NCBI GenBank assembly: GCA_012838945.1
Contig: DUOG01000031.1
Coordinates: forward strand, 1 to 62,135
DNA from: Acholeplasmataceae bacterium
Lineage (GTDB): Bacteria; Bacillota_I; Bacilli_A; ML615J-28; CAG-313
Direction of reading: 5' to 3'
DNA: 62,135 nucleotides
Part shown: in pieces, positions 51,519-61,423 of the stretch
How positions within the stretch are numbered: position 1 is the first letter of the stretch
How the letters are laid out: each line of letters opens with the position of its first letter
Made by a program: the position numbers and the translations under genes
Notes under the pieces: model-generated
Database searches by the model: none
What the model saw: only the letters and a program-made list of their open reading frames with translations
What the model was told of the DNA's origin: nothing

Positions 51519-52730
51519 ATGAAAAAAATAATAATTGGCTTATGTGCACTCTTTATTTTTATCGGCATTACCGGTTGTAATTCAAACGCTTTCATAAAAG
51601 ATGCGATTGCGATTGCAACTGATGAAACTGGAACTTTTTTAATTAATGCCGACCAAGAAAAACTATATTTAGAATATGATATCGTCAGTGAATTTTCCGA
51701 CATTATCATTGTACGCCATAACGGCAAATATGGTTACATTAATAAGGAAGGAAAAACACTGATCAAACCTCAATATCAAGCAGCTTATCCTTTTTCCGAA
51801 GAAAAAGCTGTAGTTGTATCAAAAGGTATTTATCAAATCATTGATTTAAATAATAAAGTTTTATACACCTTTGAATCCGGTATCACTTCAAATAGTTATT
51901 TTTCTGAAGGAATGCTAGTGGTTGAACAAGATGGTAAATTTGGTTACCTCAATGATAGTTTTCAACTAGCCATTGAGTTTAAATTCGATAGTGCTGCCCC
52001 TTTCTCAGAGTCACAAGCAGCTGTTGGTAAAGAGTTAGATGGCACAATTCGTTATAGTTATATCGATCCAAAAGGTCGTTTACAAATAAGAGGTAATGAC
52101 GAAAGTGCTTATTGCTACTATTATGCTAGTTACTTCAATAATGGCTATGCCAAAGTCAGCCTTGATGATGAACACTATGCCTTTGTGGATGAAAACCACC
52201 TTGTAGTTGTTGATACAATTCGCTTTACTCGTTTTGATATTCGAACAGGACAATATGAAAATATTGTTGAAAAAATAGATTATGCTCAATCAGAAGTAAA
52301 TATACTTATCGATGGGGATAAAGAAATTACTTATTTTATTGTTGCTTATACTTCAGATGTCGGTAGAAAATACTTTTTGATGAATCCTAATAGTACTATT
52401 ATCTATTATCATTATTTCACCAAACATCGACTTGGAGTTATAGAAAATAATTACTTACCAATTAACCTCAATAACGGTAGTTATGGAATCTATCAATTTA
52501 CTACAAATCCAATCTATGATCCAAGTAGTATTCTCGATGATGAAAAATATCCTTATTACTTCAGACAAATTGAAATTGATTCAAAAGACAGTTATTCTAG
52601 AATCCCAATGGGGATTAACGACTTTAGAAATGGCTATGCAAGTTTTTACACCTTTAATGGTAAATATGGCTTGGTCAATACCGAAGGTAAAGTTGTCTTA
52701 GAAGCAAAATATAATCAAATTAGATATTAG
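51519..52730 (+). CDS. WG-repeat lipoprotein
   Basis: A 403-residue lipoprotein with signal peptide and lipobox FIGITGC (Cys near 20). At least five WG-type repeats of the form G-K-Y-G-Y-I/L-N follow: NGKYGYINKEGKTLIKPQY, DGKFGYLNDSFQLAIEFKF, YSYIDPKGRLQI and NGKYGLVNTEGKVVLEAKY. WG repeats are thought to form beta-propeller-like binding platforms. It is the first of three plus-strand genes, 8 bp before the first fusion ABC transporter, so it is a good candidate extracytoplasmic partner for them. Confidence 0.82.
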   Translation: MKKIIIGLCALFIFIGITGCNSNAFIKDAIAIATDETGTFLINADQEKLYLEYDIVSEFSDIIIVRHNGKYGYINKEGKTLIKPQYQAAYPFSEEKAVVVSKGIYQIIDLNNKVLYTFESGITSNSYFSEGMLVVEQDGKFGYLNDSFQLAIEFKFDSAAPFSESQAAVGKELDGTIRYSYIDPKGRLQIRGNDESAYCYYYASYFNNGYAKVSLDDEHYAFVDENHLVVVDTIRFTRFDIRTGQYENIVEKIDYAQSEVNILIDGDKEITYFIVAYTSDVGRKYFLMNPNSTIIYYHYFTKHRLGVIENNYLPINLNNGSYGIYQFTTNPIYDPSSILDDEKYPYYFRQIEIDSKDSYSRIPMGINDFRNGYASFYTFNGKYGLVNTEGKVVLEAKYNQIRY

Positions 52731-52738
52731 GTGACATT

Positions 52739-55186
52739 ATGATTAAATTAGTTAACATCAATAAATATTATAAAAATGGACCCAATAACTTTCATGCATT
52801 AAAAGACATCAATTTAACTTTTGAAGATGTTGGAATGAACTTTATTCTTGGGAAAAGTGGTAGTGGTAAATCAACACTCTTAAATGTTATCGGTGGAATT
52901 GATTCTTATGATAGCGGCGAACTCATTATTGATAATTTATCAACTAAAAAGTTCACCTCAAAAGATTACAATAACTACCGAAACACTTACATCGGTTTTA
53001 TCTTTCAAGAGTTTAATGTTTTAAACGGACTCAATGTTTATGATAATATTGCTCTTAGTTTAGACTTGCATCGTGAAGATATCAAAGCAAATCACGATCG
53101 TATTATGCAAATAATTGATGATGTCGGGTTAACTGGTCTTGAACACCGAATGATGAATCAAATATCTGGTGGTCAAAAACAACGAGTTGCGATTGCTAGA
53201 GCCCTCATCAAAAATCCAAAAGTAATTATTGCTGACGAACCAACCGGAAATCTCGACTTGAAAAATCGAGAAATGATTATGGATATCCTTAAAAAACTAT
53301 CAAAAAAACATTTAGTTATTGTGGTCACTCATGAAAATAAGTTAGCTGACAAATATGGTGATCGGATTATCCAAATCAAAGATGGAGAGATTATCGATGA
53401 TACTAAACCGATAAAAAATCTTGCTCCCAAAGAGATTCAACTAATACCGGTCACTTCTCCACTTAGTACTAGTTTCAAACTAGCTCTAAAAAGTGTGTTT
53501 AAAAATAAAACTCGTTTTATCTTAATGATTATCCTGTTTGCCTTCTCACTAACCTTTGCGTCAGTGGTTGTCAACATATTTTTATCTGATTCTACTTTAG
53601 TATATGCTAATTATCAAAAAGATAATAACAATCAATATATCAGTCTCCAGGACAATTATCAAACCTTAGGGATTAATCGAAATACTGCTTTTAATGAAAT
53701 CTTAATTCCTAACTACTTCCCAAATTATCAAAATACGGAAGATGATGACTTCATTTATATAAAAGGAATGAATTTCGATATAAGTATCAGAAATGATGAA
53801 ACCATTCCAGTTCATAATGTTTATCAACCATTGATTAAGAGAATTCATAAAGTTAATAATATGTCGCTCTTCTTCTCTTATGCTGACTATATTGCTGGGG
53901 GAAGTCCTGGAAAAGTTATTTCCGGAGCCGATGAAATTCAAGTGGTAATTACTGACTATGTGGCTGAAGGCTTGCTTTATTATCGGTTCTTTGATGATGT
54001 AACCGATATCAATCAACTAAGAAATAAGGTTATCACTGTAGATAACTTTACTATTGGTTTAAAGATTGTCGGAATTGTTGAAACTAATGCTAAAGATTTC
54101 ATTAAAAAAGGTCTTGATAACCCCAAGGTAAAAGCAGCCTTTTTAGATAATTTATCATTCTATAATGGAATCTTTACCTTAAATGAAAACCTAGAATATT
54201 TTGTTAGTAGTGTTCTTTACTATTATGATGATGTCATCGTAAACGTCAGTAAAAAGATAACTGAAATAGAAAATGTCAAATACATCAATTACAATAGTTC
54301 AACAATGCCTATTACCGGTAAACCTCCGGTAATGCCTCTTGAAGGACAATCAATTCAAATGGCTGTTTCAACTGGTTTCTTGAGAAAAGCCATTGGCTTT
54401 AATGAATCGGTTACTCCGGATCAAATGTTAGAGTATTTAAACTATGAATTTAGAGAGACTAACGCCAAAGGCGAAGAAATCCCAATCAACGTTCAATCAG
54501 TATTTGCGCTATTGGGGGTAAGTCGTACCCCAGTTAGTTCAAGTTTTGTTGTTACTGGAATTGTGGAAGATGATGAACCAATAATTTACATGCGAGAAAT
54601 TGACAGTAACTTAGTCAACTATGCCAAGGCTAGTTATCTTGATGGTTCATACCTTACAATCAAAGTAACTGATAACGTTCATTACAATAGTTCTTTTTAT
54701 CGAGAACTATTAAATAAACGTTATTTTATTGAAAACGTATCGTTTAAAAAGATTATTCTTGTAGAAAACTTCATTAATGATAATCTATACTTCTTAATTG
54801 GTTTATTCTTTGTCTTCGGACTATTTAGTATTTTATTAATCTTTAATTTCGTAATTATAAGTATTAAGAAAAGTAGCCGCGATATTGGTATCTATATGTC
54901 GCTAGGTATGAGTGGTGGCAAAATATCATTAATCTACTTCTTCCAAGTATTAATAATGGGGATTGTCTCCTTTCTCATCGCTATCATCGTCACCAGTATT
55001 TTTATATTTGTGCTCGATACTTCTTTTTCAAGTCAAGTAATGGTTAATTTACCAATCTTAAAAATAAAATCACTTGGTTTGCTTATTATTTTAGGAATCG
55101 CTTCAATAGTTCCAAATTTGGCCGTGGTTTTACCACTATTCAATTTAAGCCGTAAAAAACCAGTAGACGTAATCAAGGCTAGTTAG
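52739..55186 (+). CDS. ABC transporter, fused ATPase and FtsX-type permease
   Basis: An 815-residue single-chain half-transporter. Walker A ILGKSGSGKSTL is near 39-50, signature [20 protein letters not shown], Walker [16 protein letters not shown] and VTHENKLADK. One membrane segment near 260-285, a large extracytoplasmic domain, and three C-terminal segments (~675-805). AGGTGACATT precedes the ATG and overlaps the stop of the WG gene. It probably dimerises with the next gene. Confidence 0.86.
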   Translation: MIKLVNINKYYKNGPNNFHALKDINLTFEDVGMNFILGKSGSGKSTLLNVIGGIDSYDSGELIIDNLSTKKFTSKDYNNYRNTYIGFIFQEFNVLNGLNVYDNIALSLDLHREDIKANHDRIMQIIDDVGLTGLEHRMMNQISGGQKQRVAIARALIKNPKVIIADEPTGNLDLKNREMIMDILKKLSKKHLVIVVTHENKLADKYGDRIIQIKDGEIIDDTKPIKNLAPKEIQLIPVTSPLSTSFKLALKSVFKNKTRFILMIILFAFSLTFASVVVNIFLSDSTLVYANYQKDNNNQYISLQDNYQTLGINRNTAFNEILIPNYFPNYQNTEDDDFIYIKGMNFDISIRNDETIPVHNVYQPLIKRIHKVNNMSLFFSYADYIAGGSPGKVISGADEIQVVITDYVAEGLLYYRFFDDVTDINQLRNKVITVDNFTIGLKIVGIVETNAKDFIKKGLDNPKVKAAFLDNLSFYNGIFTLNENLEYFVSSVLYYYDDVIVNVSKKITEIENVKYINYNSSTMPITGKPPVMPLEGQSIQMAVSTGFLRKAIGFNESVTPDQMLEYLNYEFRETNAKGEEIPINVQSVFALLGVSRTPVSSSFVVTGIVEDDEPIIYMREIDSNLVNYAKASYLDGSYLTIKVTDNVHYNSSFYRELLNKRYFIENVSFKKIILVENFINDNLYFLIGLFFVFGLFSILLIFNFVIISIKKSSRDIGIYMSLGMSGGKISLIYFFQVLIMGIVSFLIAIIVTSIFIFVLDTSFSSQVMVNLPILKIKSLGLLIILGIASIVPNLAVVLPLFNLSRKKPVDVIKAS

Positions 55187-55197
55187 GATCTGATATT

Positions 55198-57630
55198 ATG
55201 ATAGAATTGCAAAATGTTAATAAATATTATCGATCAAATGCTGAAGTTGTTCATGCAATTAAAGACTTAAGCTTTAAGTTGCCAGATCAAGGTTTAGTAT
55301 TTATCATTGGCCCTAGTGGCGGTGGTAAATCGACACTCTTGAATATGTTAGGTGGTTTAGACAGTCCAGACAGCGGCAAAATCCTAATCGAAAACACCGA
55401 CATTAGTAAGTTTTCAAAAAAACAACTTAATATGTACTTAAACAGTTATTTAGGTTTTGTCTTCCAAGAATACAATATTCTAAAAGACTTAACTCTATCT
55501 GAAAACATTAGCCTTTCCTTAGAACTTCAAGGAATTAGCCGATCCGAAAGAAAAAAACGGGTTGAAAAGATTATTAAAGATGTTGAATTAGATGGACTTA
55601 ACAATCGAAAAATTAATGAGCTTTCTGGTGGTCAAAAGCAAAGAATTGCTATTGCGCGAGCCCTAATAAAGGATCCAAGTGTTATTATCGCCGATGAACC
55701 AACCGGAAACCTCGATAGTGAAACAAGCGAAAATATTTTTAAATTATTTAAAAAGTTATCACAAGACCGATTAATAGTTATTGTTACTCATGATGCTGAG
55801 TCCGCCTTCCACTATGGTGACCGCGTCATTGAGATTGTTGATGGTGAAAAAATATCCGATACCAATCCAAGTTTAACTCATTCAGAAAACAAACCCCTCA
55901 ACCTTAAGAAAGTACGTACTCCTCTTTCCAGCAGTATTAAACTTTCGCTAAAGAGTATGAGTAAGAAACGATTCCGTTTTCTTTTTATGGCTCTAATCTG
56001 TGGAATATCACTCGCATTCCTATCCTTCTCCATTGAGTTAAAGGGGGATAAGTTGCGTCAAAACATTTATACATCGATTTTGAATGAAGCTAATTATGCT
56101 ACGATTGGTGAAAGAAAAGACTTACCTCAAGAATTAATTGATAATGACTATTATAATAAGTATTATTCAATTAATCTTGGACCTGATGAATATGCAAACA
56201 TTAAATCTAAACTTCCAGATGCCAATATTCATCGTTACTCAAATGTTGAAATAAATATAGCTAGAGAAAATGTTGAATCAATCAATTGGTTCTACCCTGG
56301 AACCATTAATTCAGTCATTATGTTTGACCCAAGCAATAATTATGATTTGCTTTATGGTCGTTATCCAAACCCTGATGCTAAAGAGATGTTAATTACTGAC
56401 TATCAAGCAGAAGCTCTAATGTACTTTGAATTACTTCCAAATGTTAGAAATATGTCTGACCTATTAAATAAATATTTTGACCTTTCAATGGAAAAGGATT
56501 ATCGAATCGTTGGTATTGTGAAAACATATTTTGATAAATGGTCACATTTAAGATGGACTAATCAACAACCCGAAAAAGATAAGACCAACATCCCTTTTGT
56601 TAATGATTTAAAGGTGATGAACTCGGTCATCATCCCGGAAAAATACTATAATATCGAAAAACAAACCATTTATCCACAGTTTGTCTTTGATAATTTAAGA
56701 GGGGAAATAACTTTCAATGATGAAAAAATATCAAAATTTCCTACCTTCTTAAAACAATCATATGCCATCGATGAAGGTAATTACCTTACCTATCCAAGAG
56801 ATTTCTCAATAGCTGACCTTAAACCAGGCGAAATTGCCTTAGACATTCAATCAATTAAAGACATCTTTGATATAACCTTTAACCCTAATAGTTGGCGTCC
56901 AGAATATCAATGGCGTGAAATTAGAAATAAATCGGTAGTGATTAAAATCAAACCTGCCAATGATGATTTGCCTGAAATAACAAAGACCTTTGTCTTAAAA
57001 GCAGTTCGCTATGATGGTAATATCATTTTCAATGATGGTGACTATGATGAGTACTATAAAACAATAATTCATAGTTCAGAAAATTTAATGGCTGAGCTTC
57101 CTCAAAATCCAGAAGCAGCCTATGCACTCTTTAATGCAGCCTATGAAAATGGTTATATCATTGATGTTTGGAATTATCGTAGCGACATCGATGCTTATAT
57201 GGTTGACCCATTCATCGATTTAATATCTAAAGCCGGATTGTTCGTGTTTGCTGTATTTAGTATTGGAATCTTATGGACAATCATCTCTTTAGAAATAGTC
57301 GATAGCCGAAAGGAAATTGGTATCCTAAGAAGTATCGGATTAAGTGGTTTGAAAGTATCCTATATCTATATCTTTCAAACGCTTGTTACCGGCATTATCG
57401 CATTAACCGTAGCCTTCTTTGTCAGTAGGTATGCAATCAATTTCTATAATGGACAAATAATGGATCAACTACAACAAATTCATTTATCAATGTATAGTAT
57501 TACTTATCGAACACCTCTATATCTTGTAATATTCCTCATAATAATTTGTACTATTTCTTTATTCTATCCATTATATAAGATTATGTCACAAAAAATTGTC
57601 GATATCATTAATGAACGTAGTCAACTATAA
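55198..57630 (+). CDS. ABC transporter, fused ATPase and FtsX-type permease
   Basis: An 810-residue partner of the preceding gene. Walker A IIGPSGGGKSTLL, signature ELSGGQKQRIAIARALIKDP, Walker [16 protein letters not shown] and VTHDAESAF are intact. After the first membrane segment (FLFMALICGISLAFLSF) a long extracytoplasmic domain precedes the three final segments (FVFAVFSIGILWTI and following). It shares more with the other plus-strand fusion gene than with the minus-strand pair. A strong terminator ends the operon. Confidence 0.86.
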   Translation: MIELQNVNKYYRSNAEVVHAIKDLSFKLPDQGLVFIIGPSGGGKSTLLNMLGGLDSPDSGKILIENTDISKFSKKQLNMYLNSYLGFVFQEYNILKDLTLSENISLSLELQGISRSERKKRVEKIIKDVELDGLNNRKINELSGGQKQRIAIARALIKDPSVIIADEPTGNLDSETSENIFKLFKKLSQDRLIVIVTHDAESAFHYGDRVIEIVDGEKISDTNPSLTHSENKPLNLKKVRTPLSSSIKLSLKSMSKKRFRFLFMALICGISLAFLSFSIELKGDKLRQNIYTSILNEANYATIGERKDLPQELIDNDYYNKYYSINLGPDEYANIKSKLPDANIHRYSNVEINIARENVESINWFYPGTINSVIMFDPSNNYDLLYGRYPNPDAKEMLITDYQAEALMYFELLPNVRNMSDLLNKYFDLSMEKDYRIVGIVKTYFDKWSHLRWTNQQPEKDKTNIPFVNDLKVMNSVIIPEKYYNIEKQTIYPQFVFDNLRGEITFNDEKISKFPTFLKQSYAIDEGNYLTYPRDFSIADLKPGEIALDIQSIKDIFDITFNPNSWRPEYQWREIRNKSVVIKIKPANDDLPEITKTFVLKAVRYDGNIIFNDGDYDEYYKTIIHSSENLMAELPQNPEAAYALFNAAYENGYIIDVWNYRSDIDAYMVDPFIDLISKAGLFVFAVFSIGILWTIISLEIVDSRKEIGILRSIGLSGLKVSYIYIFQTLVTGIIALTVAFFVSRYAINFYNGQIMDQLQQIHLSMYSITYRTPLYLVIFLIIICTISLFYPLYKIMSQKIVDIINERSQL

Positions 57631-57668
57631 AAAAGAGAGAACTTAGAATTTTCTAAGTTCTCTCTTTT
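57631..57668. terminator. Long bidirectional terminator between two converging operons
   Basis: An 18 nt arm (57631-57648) is an exact inverted copy of 57651-57668, giving an A-to-T stem-loop that serves both sides. Confidence 0.88.
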
Positions 57669-57672
57669 ATTT

Positions 57673-59241
57673 TTATTCAAAATTAAAGATTGCTAGTCTA
57701 GCTACATTAGCTGTATAAGAATGGATTGGAGTGAAGTCCCAAAGAAGAGCATCGAATCCTAAGGTTAGGAGATACCAATCTTCAGTAACCATTGTTGATG
57801 TTGACATTTGGCTACAATTAGAGTAGACTACTCTACCAATCAATAGAGCGGTATCGAGGACAAAGCAACTTTCATAAAGGTCAAAACTTGGACTAACACC
57901 AGCAAAATTATCAACGTATTGTGGATTAGTTCCTTCTTGATCAAAGTCTCTTACTTCAAGCGCCCCTACAGCAAACGAACCATCAAAAATAGCATCGTTT
58001 TCTTCAATTCTACCAACAAACATAGCGGCAGCAATTGCATTATCGTTAGCATTTTTAATTAAGATACTTCTTCCCGTTGCATTACGACGATAGTTGGCGC
58101 TATCTTCATAAATTGATTGTTGAATAGTACCGCCAGTAACTAAACCAACAAATCCACCAACATTTAGGTTTGTACCTTCTTCACCGGCTAAGTTTAATTC
58201 AATTACCATTGAAGACACACTATTACTTATTTTTCCTTCTTCTACTTTACCAACAAATCCACCTATAGAAACATTACTTTCTTCATTAATGTTTAAAGTT
58301 ATTTTTCCATCAAGATGACATTGGTCAATTAATCCTTTATTTAAACCTACCAGTCCTCCAAGAAAGCCTTGGGTACTGATAGTTCCATTAACAGTAAAGT
58401 TTAGTATTGCTAGTTTTTCAATTAAACCCTCATTAACAGAAAACAAACCCTCTACATCATTTTCTACTACTAAATTTACGTTTGATAACTTATGACCTTT
58501 ACCTCTTAAGATTCCGGTAAATGGTTGATCAGCGCTACCAATCATAGATACTACCTTGCCAGTGAAATCAAGGTCACTATTTAAATAGTATAAGCCATCT
58601 AGATCATCATTTATTTTAGCAAAATCTTCTACCGTATTAATTTGATAAACAGCACGCGGATAAATTTCAAGGTTAAATGTTCTTTCGTAGGTTTTATTAT
58701 TTAAGGTAACCTTAGCAACCAAATCAATGTTTCCTTTAGCTGTTGCTACAAACTTTCCTTCATTAGTTAATAAACTTTGATTACTACTTTCCCAAACAAT
58801 CTCAAAATCAACTTCACCATAAGTAACCTTGTCTACTAGTTGTAAGTCATTACTAACTGATTCTGGTAAAACAATTTCACCAAGCAAGTCATCAATAATT
58901 TGATCTGCACTAGTATTCTTTACAATAATCGGAAAATCCTTGATTTTAGAGATACCTTGATATGTGGCCTTAACTGTTAAAGTAACCTCTTTATCATAAA
59001 GAAGATCATGGGTTACGTAGCCATTTTTCGTAATTACTTCTTCATCACTTGATGACCATTCAAAATAAACATCTTTTTTATTATTTGGAAGTACAACCCG
59101 ACCTACATCCCCCTCAACTACTTCACTAATGCTAATTTGTTTAATTGCATTGTCAATTGTTTTTTCTGGAGTGACTTCTTCACAACCACTGATTAATCCT
59201 AAAACTACAAATAATAGAATAAACGTAAATAATTTTTTCAT
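57673..59241 (-). CDS. Lipoprotein with Ig-like and GLUG-type repeats
   Basis: A 522-residue lipoprotein (lipobox GLISGC, Cys near 20). The N-terminal ~180 residues hold two Ig-like segments of the bacterial type (FEWSSSDEEVITKNGYVT and FEIVWESSNQSLLTNEGKF). The second half is a beta-helical GLUG-like region with ADQPFTGILRGKGHKLSNVN, GGLVGLNKGLIDQC, GGFVGKVEEGKISNSV and GGFVGLVTGGTIQQS. It is probably a surface adhesin or envelope-binding protein. Last gene of the operon, 18 bp after the aldo/keto reductase gene. Confidence 0.82.
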   Translation of the reverse strand: MKKLFTFILLFVVLGLISGCEEVTPEKTIDNAIKQISISEVVEGDVGRVVLPNNKKDVYFEWSSSDEEVITKNGYVTHDLLYDKEVTLTVKATYQGISKIKDFPIIVKNTSADQIIDDLLGEIVLPESVSNDLQLVDKVTYGEVDFEIVWESSNQSLLTNEGKFVATAKGNIDLVAKVTLNNKTYERTFNLEIYPRAVYQINTVEDFAKINDDLDGLYYLNSDLDFTGKVVSMIGSADQPFTGILRGKGHKLSNVNLVVENDVEGLFSVNEGLIEKLAILNFTVNGTISTQGFLGGLVGLNKGLIDQCHLDGKITLNINEESNVSIGGFVGKVEEGKISNSVSSMVIELNLAGEEGTNLNVGGFVGLVTGGTIQQSIYEDSANYRRNATGRSILIKNANDNAIAAAMFVGRIEENDAIFDGSFAVGALEVRDFDQEGTNPQYVDNFAGVSPSFDLYESCFVLDTALLIGRVVYSNCSQMSTSTMVTEDWYLLTLGFDALLWDFTPIHSYTANVARLAIFNFE

Positions 59242-59259
59242 CTTCTTTTCTCCTTTTCT

Positions 59260-60381
59260 TTAATTAGTTAAAATCTGATCGACTTTACGTAATTCTTCAA
59301 TCACTTCAAGTTTTTGAGGGCAGACTGATTCGCATAAGCCACAGGCAACGCAATCTGAAACTTGACCATTCTTTTCATTTTTTAAATATTCTTGATAACT
59401 CTTTCTAGCATATTCTTTCAAATCATAAACATTGTAATAAGTAAATAGTTGAAAAATCTTGCTTATTTTGATGTTTTGAGGACAATCACTACAGTAGTTG
59501 CAACCAGTACAATATAGCTCACTAAATTTCTTGAGTTCTTCTAGTGAATCTTTAATCTTTTGGAGTTCTGATGGTGATAGTTCTTCAAACTCATTGACAA
59601 TCATAACATTTTTTTCAAGAACTTCAACATTTTCCATTCCCGATAAAGCACAAGTGACACTTGGGTTACTGATAACAAACTTTAGCGCTAGCTCATAAGT
59701 ACTTTGCTTTTCACCAGTAAGTTTTTCACCAAGATTAGTTGGTGCAGCTAATCGTCCGCCTCCAACTGGTCCCATAATTATTACGCCCAGTCCTTTTTCA
59801 TGGGCATAGTCAATCATTTCTTCATTACTACGATCTAAGAGATTATATTGAACCAGCATAGAATCAAAGACTTTTCCAGTATCGATAATTTCTTTTATCA
59901 CTTCTGGTTTATCATGAAAAGAAAATGATAAGTGTCGAATCTTTCCTTCTGCTTTAGCTTTCATAGCTTCTTCAATTAGATTATATTTTAAAACCTTGTT
60001 CCTGAAGGTGTTTTGGTTCAAAGCCCATAAATGATAGAAGTCAATGTAATCAGTATCTAGTCTTTTTAAACTCTCATTTAAATACTTCCAAAACTCTTCA
60101 GTGCTATTAATTTCAGAAACTGGTATTTTAGTTGAAATCATTACCTTATCACGGAAAGGTTTCAGAGCTTTTCCAACCGTACTTTCCGAGTTAGAATGAC
60201 AATAATAATAAGCAGTATCAAAATAATTAACCCCTAATTCATAAGCTCTTCTAAGCATTGGGATTGCTTTTTCTTCATCAATATACCATTTGCCATCTTG
60301 TTCATACTCGGGTAGGCGCATGCAACCAAAACCTAGAGCTGATACTTGAATGTTGGTATTTCCTAACCTACGATATTCCAT
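59260..60381 (-). CDS. Aldo/keto reductase with C-terminal 4Fe-4S motifs
   Basis: A 373-residue enzyme. The TIM barrel starts RRLGNTNIQVSALGFGCMRL, has FDTAYYYCHSNSES (Asp and Tyr of the catalytic tetrad) near 54-67, and LKRLDTDYIDFYHLWAL near 110-126. The C-terminal ~90 residues carry CTGCNYCSDCP and CVACGLCESVCP, two ferredoxin-like cysteine clusters, placing it in the ferredoxin-type AKR family whose redox substrate is unknown. It starts one base after the stop of the preceding gene (TAAATG). Confidence 0.9.
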   Translation of the reverse strand: MEYRRLGNTNIQVSALGFGCMRLPEYEQDGKWYIDEEKAIPMLRRAYELGVNYFDTAYYYCHSNSESTVGKALKPFRDKVMISTKIPVSEINSTEEFWKYLNESLKRLDTDYIDFYHLWALNQNTFRNKVLKYNLIEEAMKAKAEGKIRHLSFSFHDKPEVIKEIIDTGKVFDSMLVQYNLLDRSNEEMIDYAHEKGLGVIIMGPVGGGRLAAPTNLGEKLTGEKQSTYELALKFVISNPSVTCALSGMENVEVLEKNVMIVNEFEELSPSELQKIKDSLEELKKFSELYCTGCNYCSDCPQNIKISKIFQLFTYYNVYDLKEYARKSYQEYLKNEKNGQVSDCVACGLCESVCPQKLEVIEELRKVDQILTN

Positions 60382-60987
60382 TTACTCCTCCTCAGATTCT
60401 TCTTCAATGAAGATTCTCTTTTCACTCGCATTAATTATTAGATAAGTTCCTACCGAAACTAAAATGGTGATTACAAACCCCATGAAAACATGTTCGGTAA
60501 ATGTCGTTTCATTAGCTGTGTGTGGTTTATAACCAGTATTATAAACATAATAAATGTTTTCATATTGAGTACCATTTAGTTGATAGTCAAAGTAGAACTG
60601 AGTAGTTCCAATTAGTCTTTCATCCATAAATAGTCTTAATTCATATGTAAAATTAGGATTTTCACCTTCTTCAGTGTAAGGAAATTCTCCAATTGGATCC
60701 TTAATAATTAATTGAACTCGGTTATTCTTATCAAGTGAAGGTTGCATTGGATACGGTAAATTAGGAAAATCAATTGGATATTCAAATTCACCAGTTGTTG
60801 AAATATAACTAATAGTCAAGGTTTCAAAAAGAACTGGTGTTTCCCATCTTAGCGTTAATCGATTATATAACTCATTATAGACTATTTCCATCTTTTCCAG
60901 CTTGTTTTCGTTAGATTGGGCATTGACTTTAGATCCCCAAGGAAAGAGTAAGGATAGAATTAAGAGAAACATCAATCCCTTTTTCAT
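60382..60987 (-). CDS. Hypothetical secreted/anchored protein, 201 residues
   Basis: Not recognised. A signal peptide (MKKGLMFLLILSLLFPWGSK) precedes a beta-rich extracytoplasmic domain (NRLTLRWETPVLFETLTI, FDYQLNGTQYENIYYV). A C-terminal membrane segment (FMGFVITILVSVGTYLII) and a short acidic tail follow (IEEESEEE). It overlaps the DUF3021 gene by 4 bp (ATGA) and abuts the aldo/keto reductase gene. It may be an envelope sensor or partner of the DUF3021 protein. Confidence 0.65.
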   Translation of the reverse strand: MKKGLMFLLILSLLFPWGSKVNAQSNENKLEKMEIVYNELYNRLTLRWETPVLFETLTISYISTTGEFEYPIDFPNLPYPMQPSLDKNNRVQLIIKDPIGEFPYTEEGENPNFTYELRLFMDERLIGTTQFYFDYQLNGTQYENIYYVYNTGYKPHTANETTFTEHVFMGFVITILVSVGTYLIINASEKRIFIEEESEEE

Positions 60988-61415
60988 TTTTTCATCTCCT
61001 TAAACTCTTTTAACTTTTTATTGATTTTGAAAGATTCAATCCGTTTGTTCATAAATAGGAACCAAATTAATGCAAGATAACCTAAGATACTAGTAACAAT
61101 AATTGCTAGAACATTTCTAAACTCTTTAACCTCAAACCAATCGGCTCTCAATGCAAACCAATAAATTATAGCCGTTAAAAGGGAATAGGTAATGGTTATT
61201 TGAAGAAATAAAGTCGTATGATTATTCATATAAAACAAGACCAACAGAATGCTCACGATTAAAATTACACCCATAGCAATTAAAATCAAAGTGAAGTCCA
61301 TATTGTTTTTCTTGAAAACTAAACCTTCAATTGTCGTATAAATACCAATAGCCATCGTAAAAATGATAACAAAGAAGAGTGCTATATTATTAATAATTTG
61401 TTTAACTTTTTTCAT
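60984..61415 (-). CDS. DUF3021-like four-segment membrane protein
   Basis: A 143-residue protein with four hydrophobic segments (IALFFVIIFTMAIGIYTTIEG, LILIAMGVILIVSILLVLFY, FLQITITYSLLTAIIYWFAL, NVLAIIVTSILGYLALIWFL) and a basic tail. This length, topology and position next to a LytTR gene match the DUF3021 family, typically encoded with LytTR regulators in Firmicutes and thought to modulate them. Sequence similarity is only general. Confidence 0.65.
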   Translation of the reverse strand: MKKVKQIINNIALFFVIIFTMAIGIYTTIEGLVFKKNNMDFTLILIAMGVILIVSILLVLFYMNNHTTLFLQITITYSLLTAIIYWFALRADWFEVKEFRNVLAIIVTSILGYLALIWFLFMNKRIESFKINKKLKEFKEMKK

Positions 61416-61423
61416 ATCATCAC

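Noticed and set aside
53702-54016. Minus-strand open frame of 104 codons inside a fusion ABC gene
   Set aside because: Antisense shadow of the extracytoplasmic domain, with no start signal.
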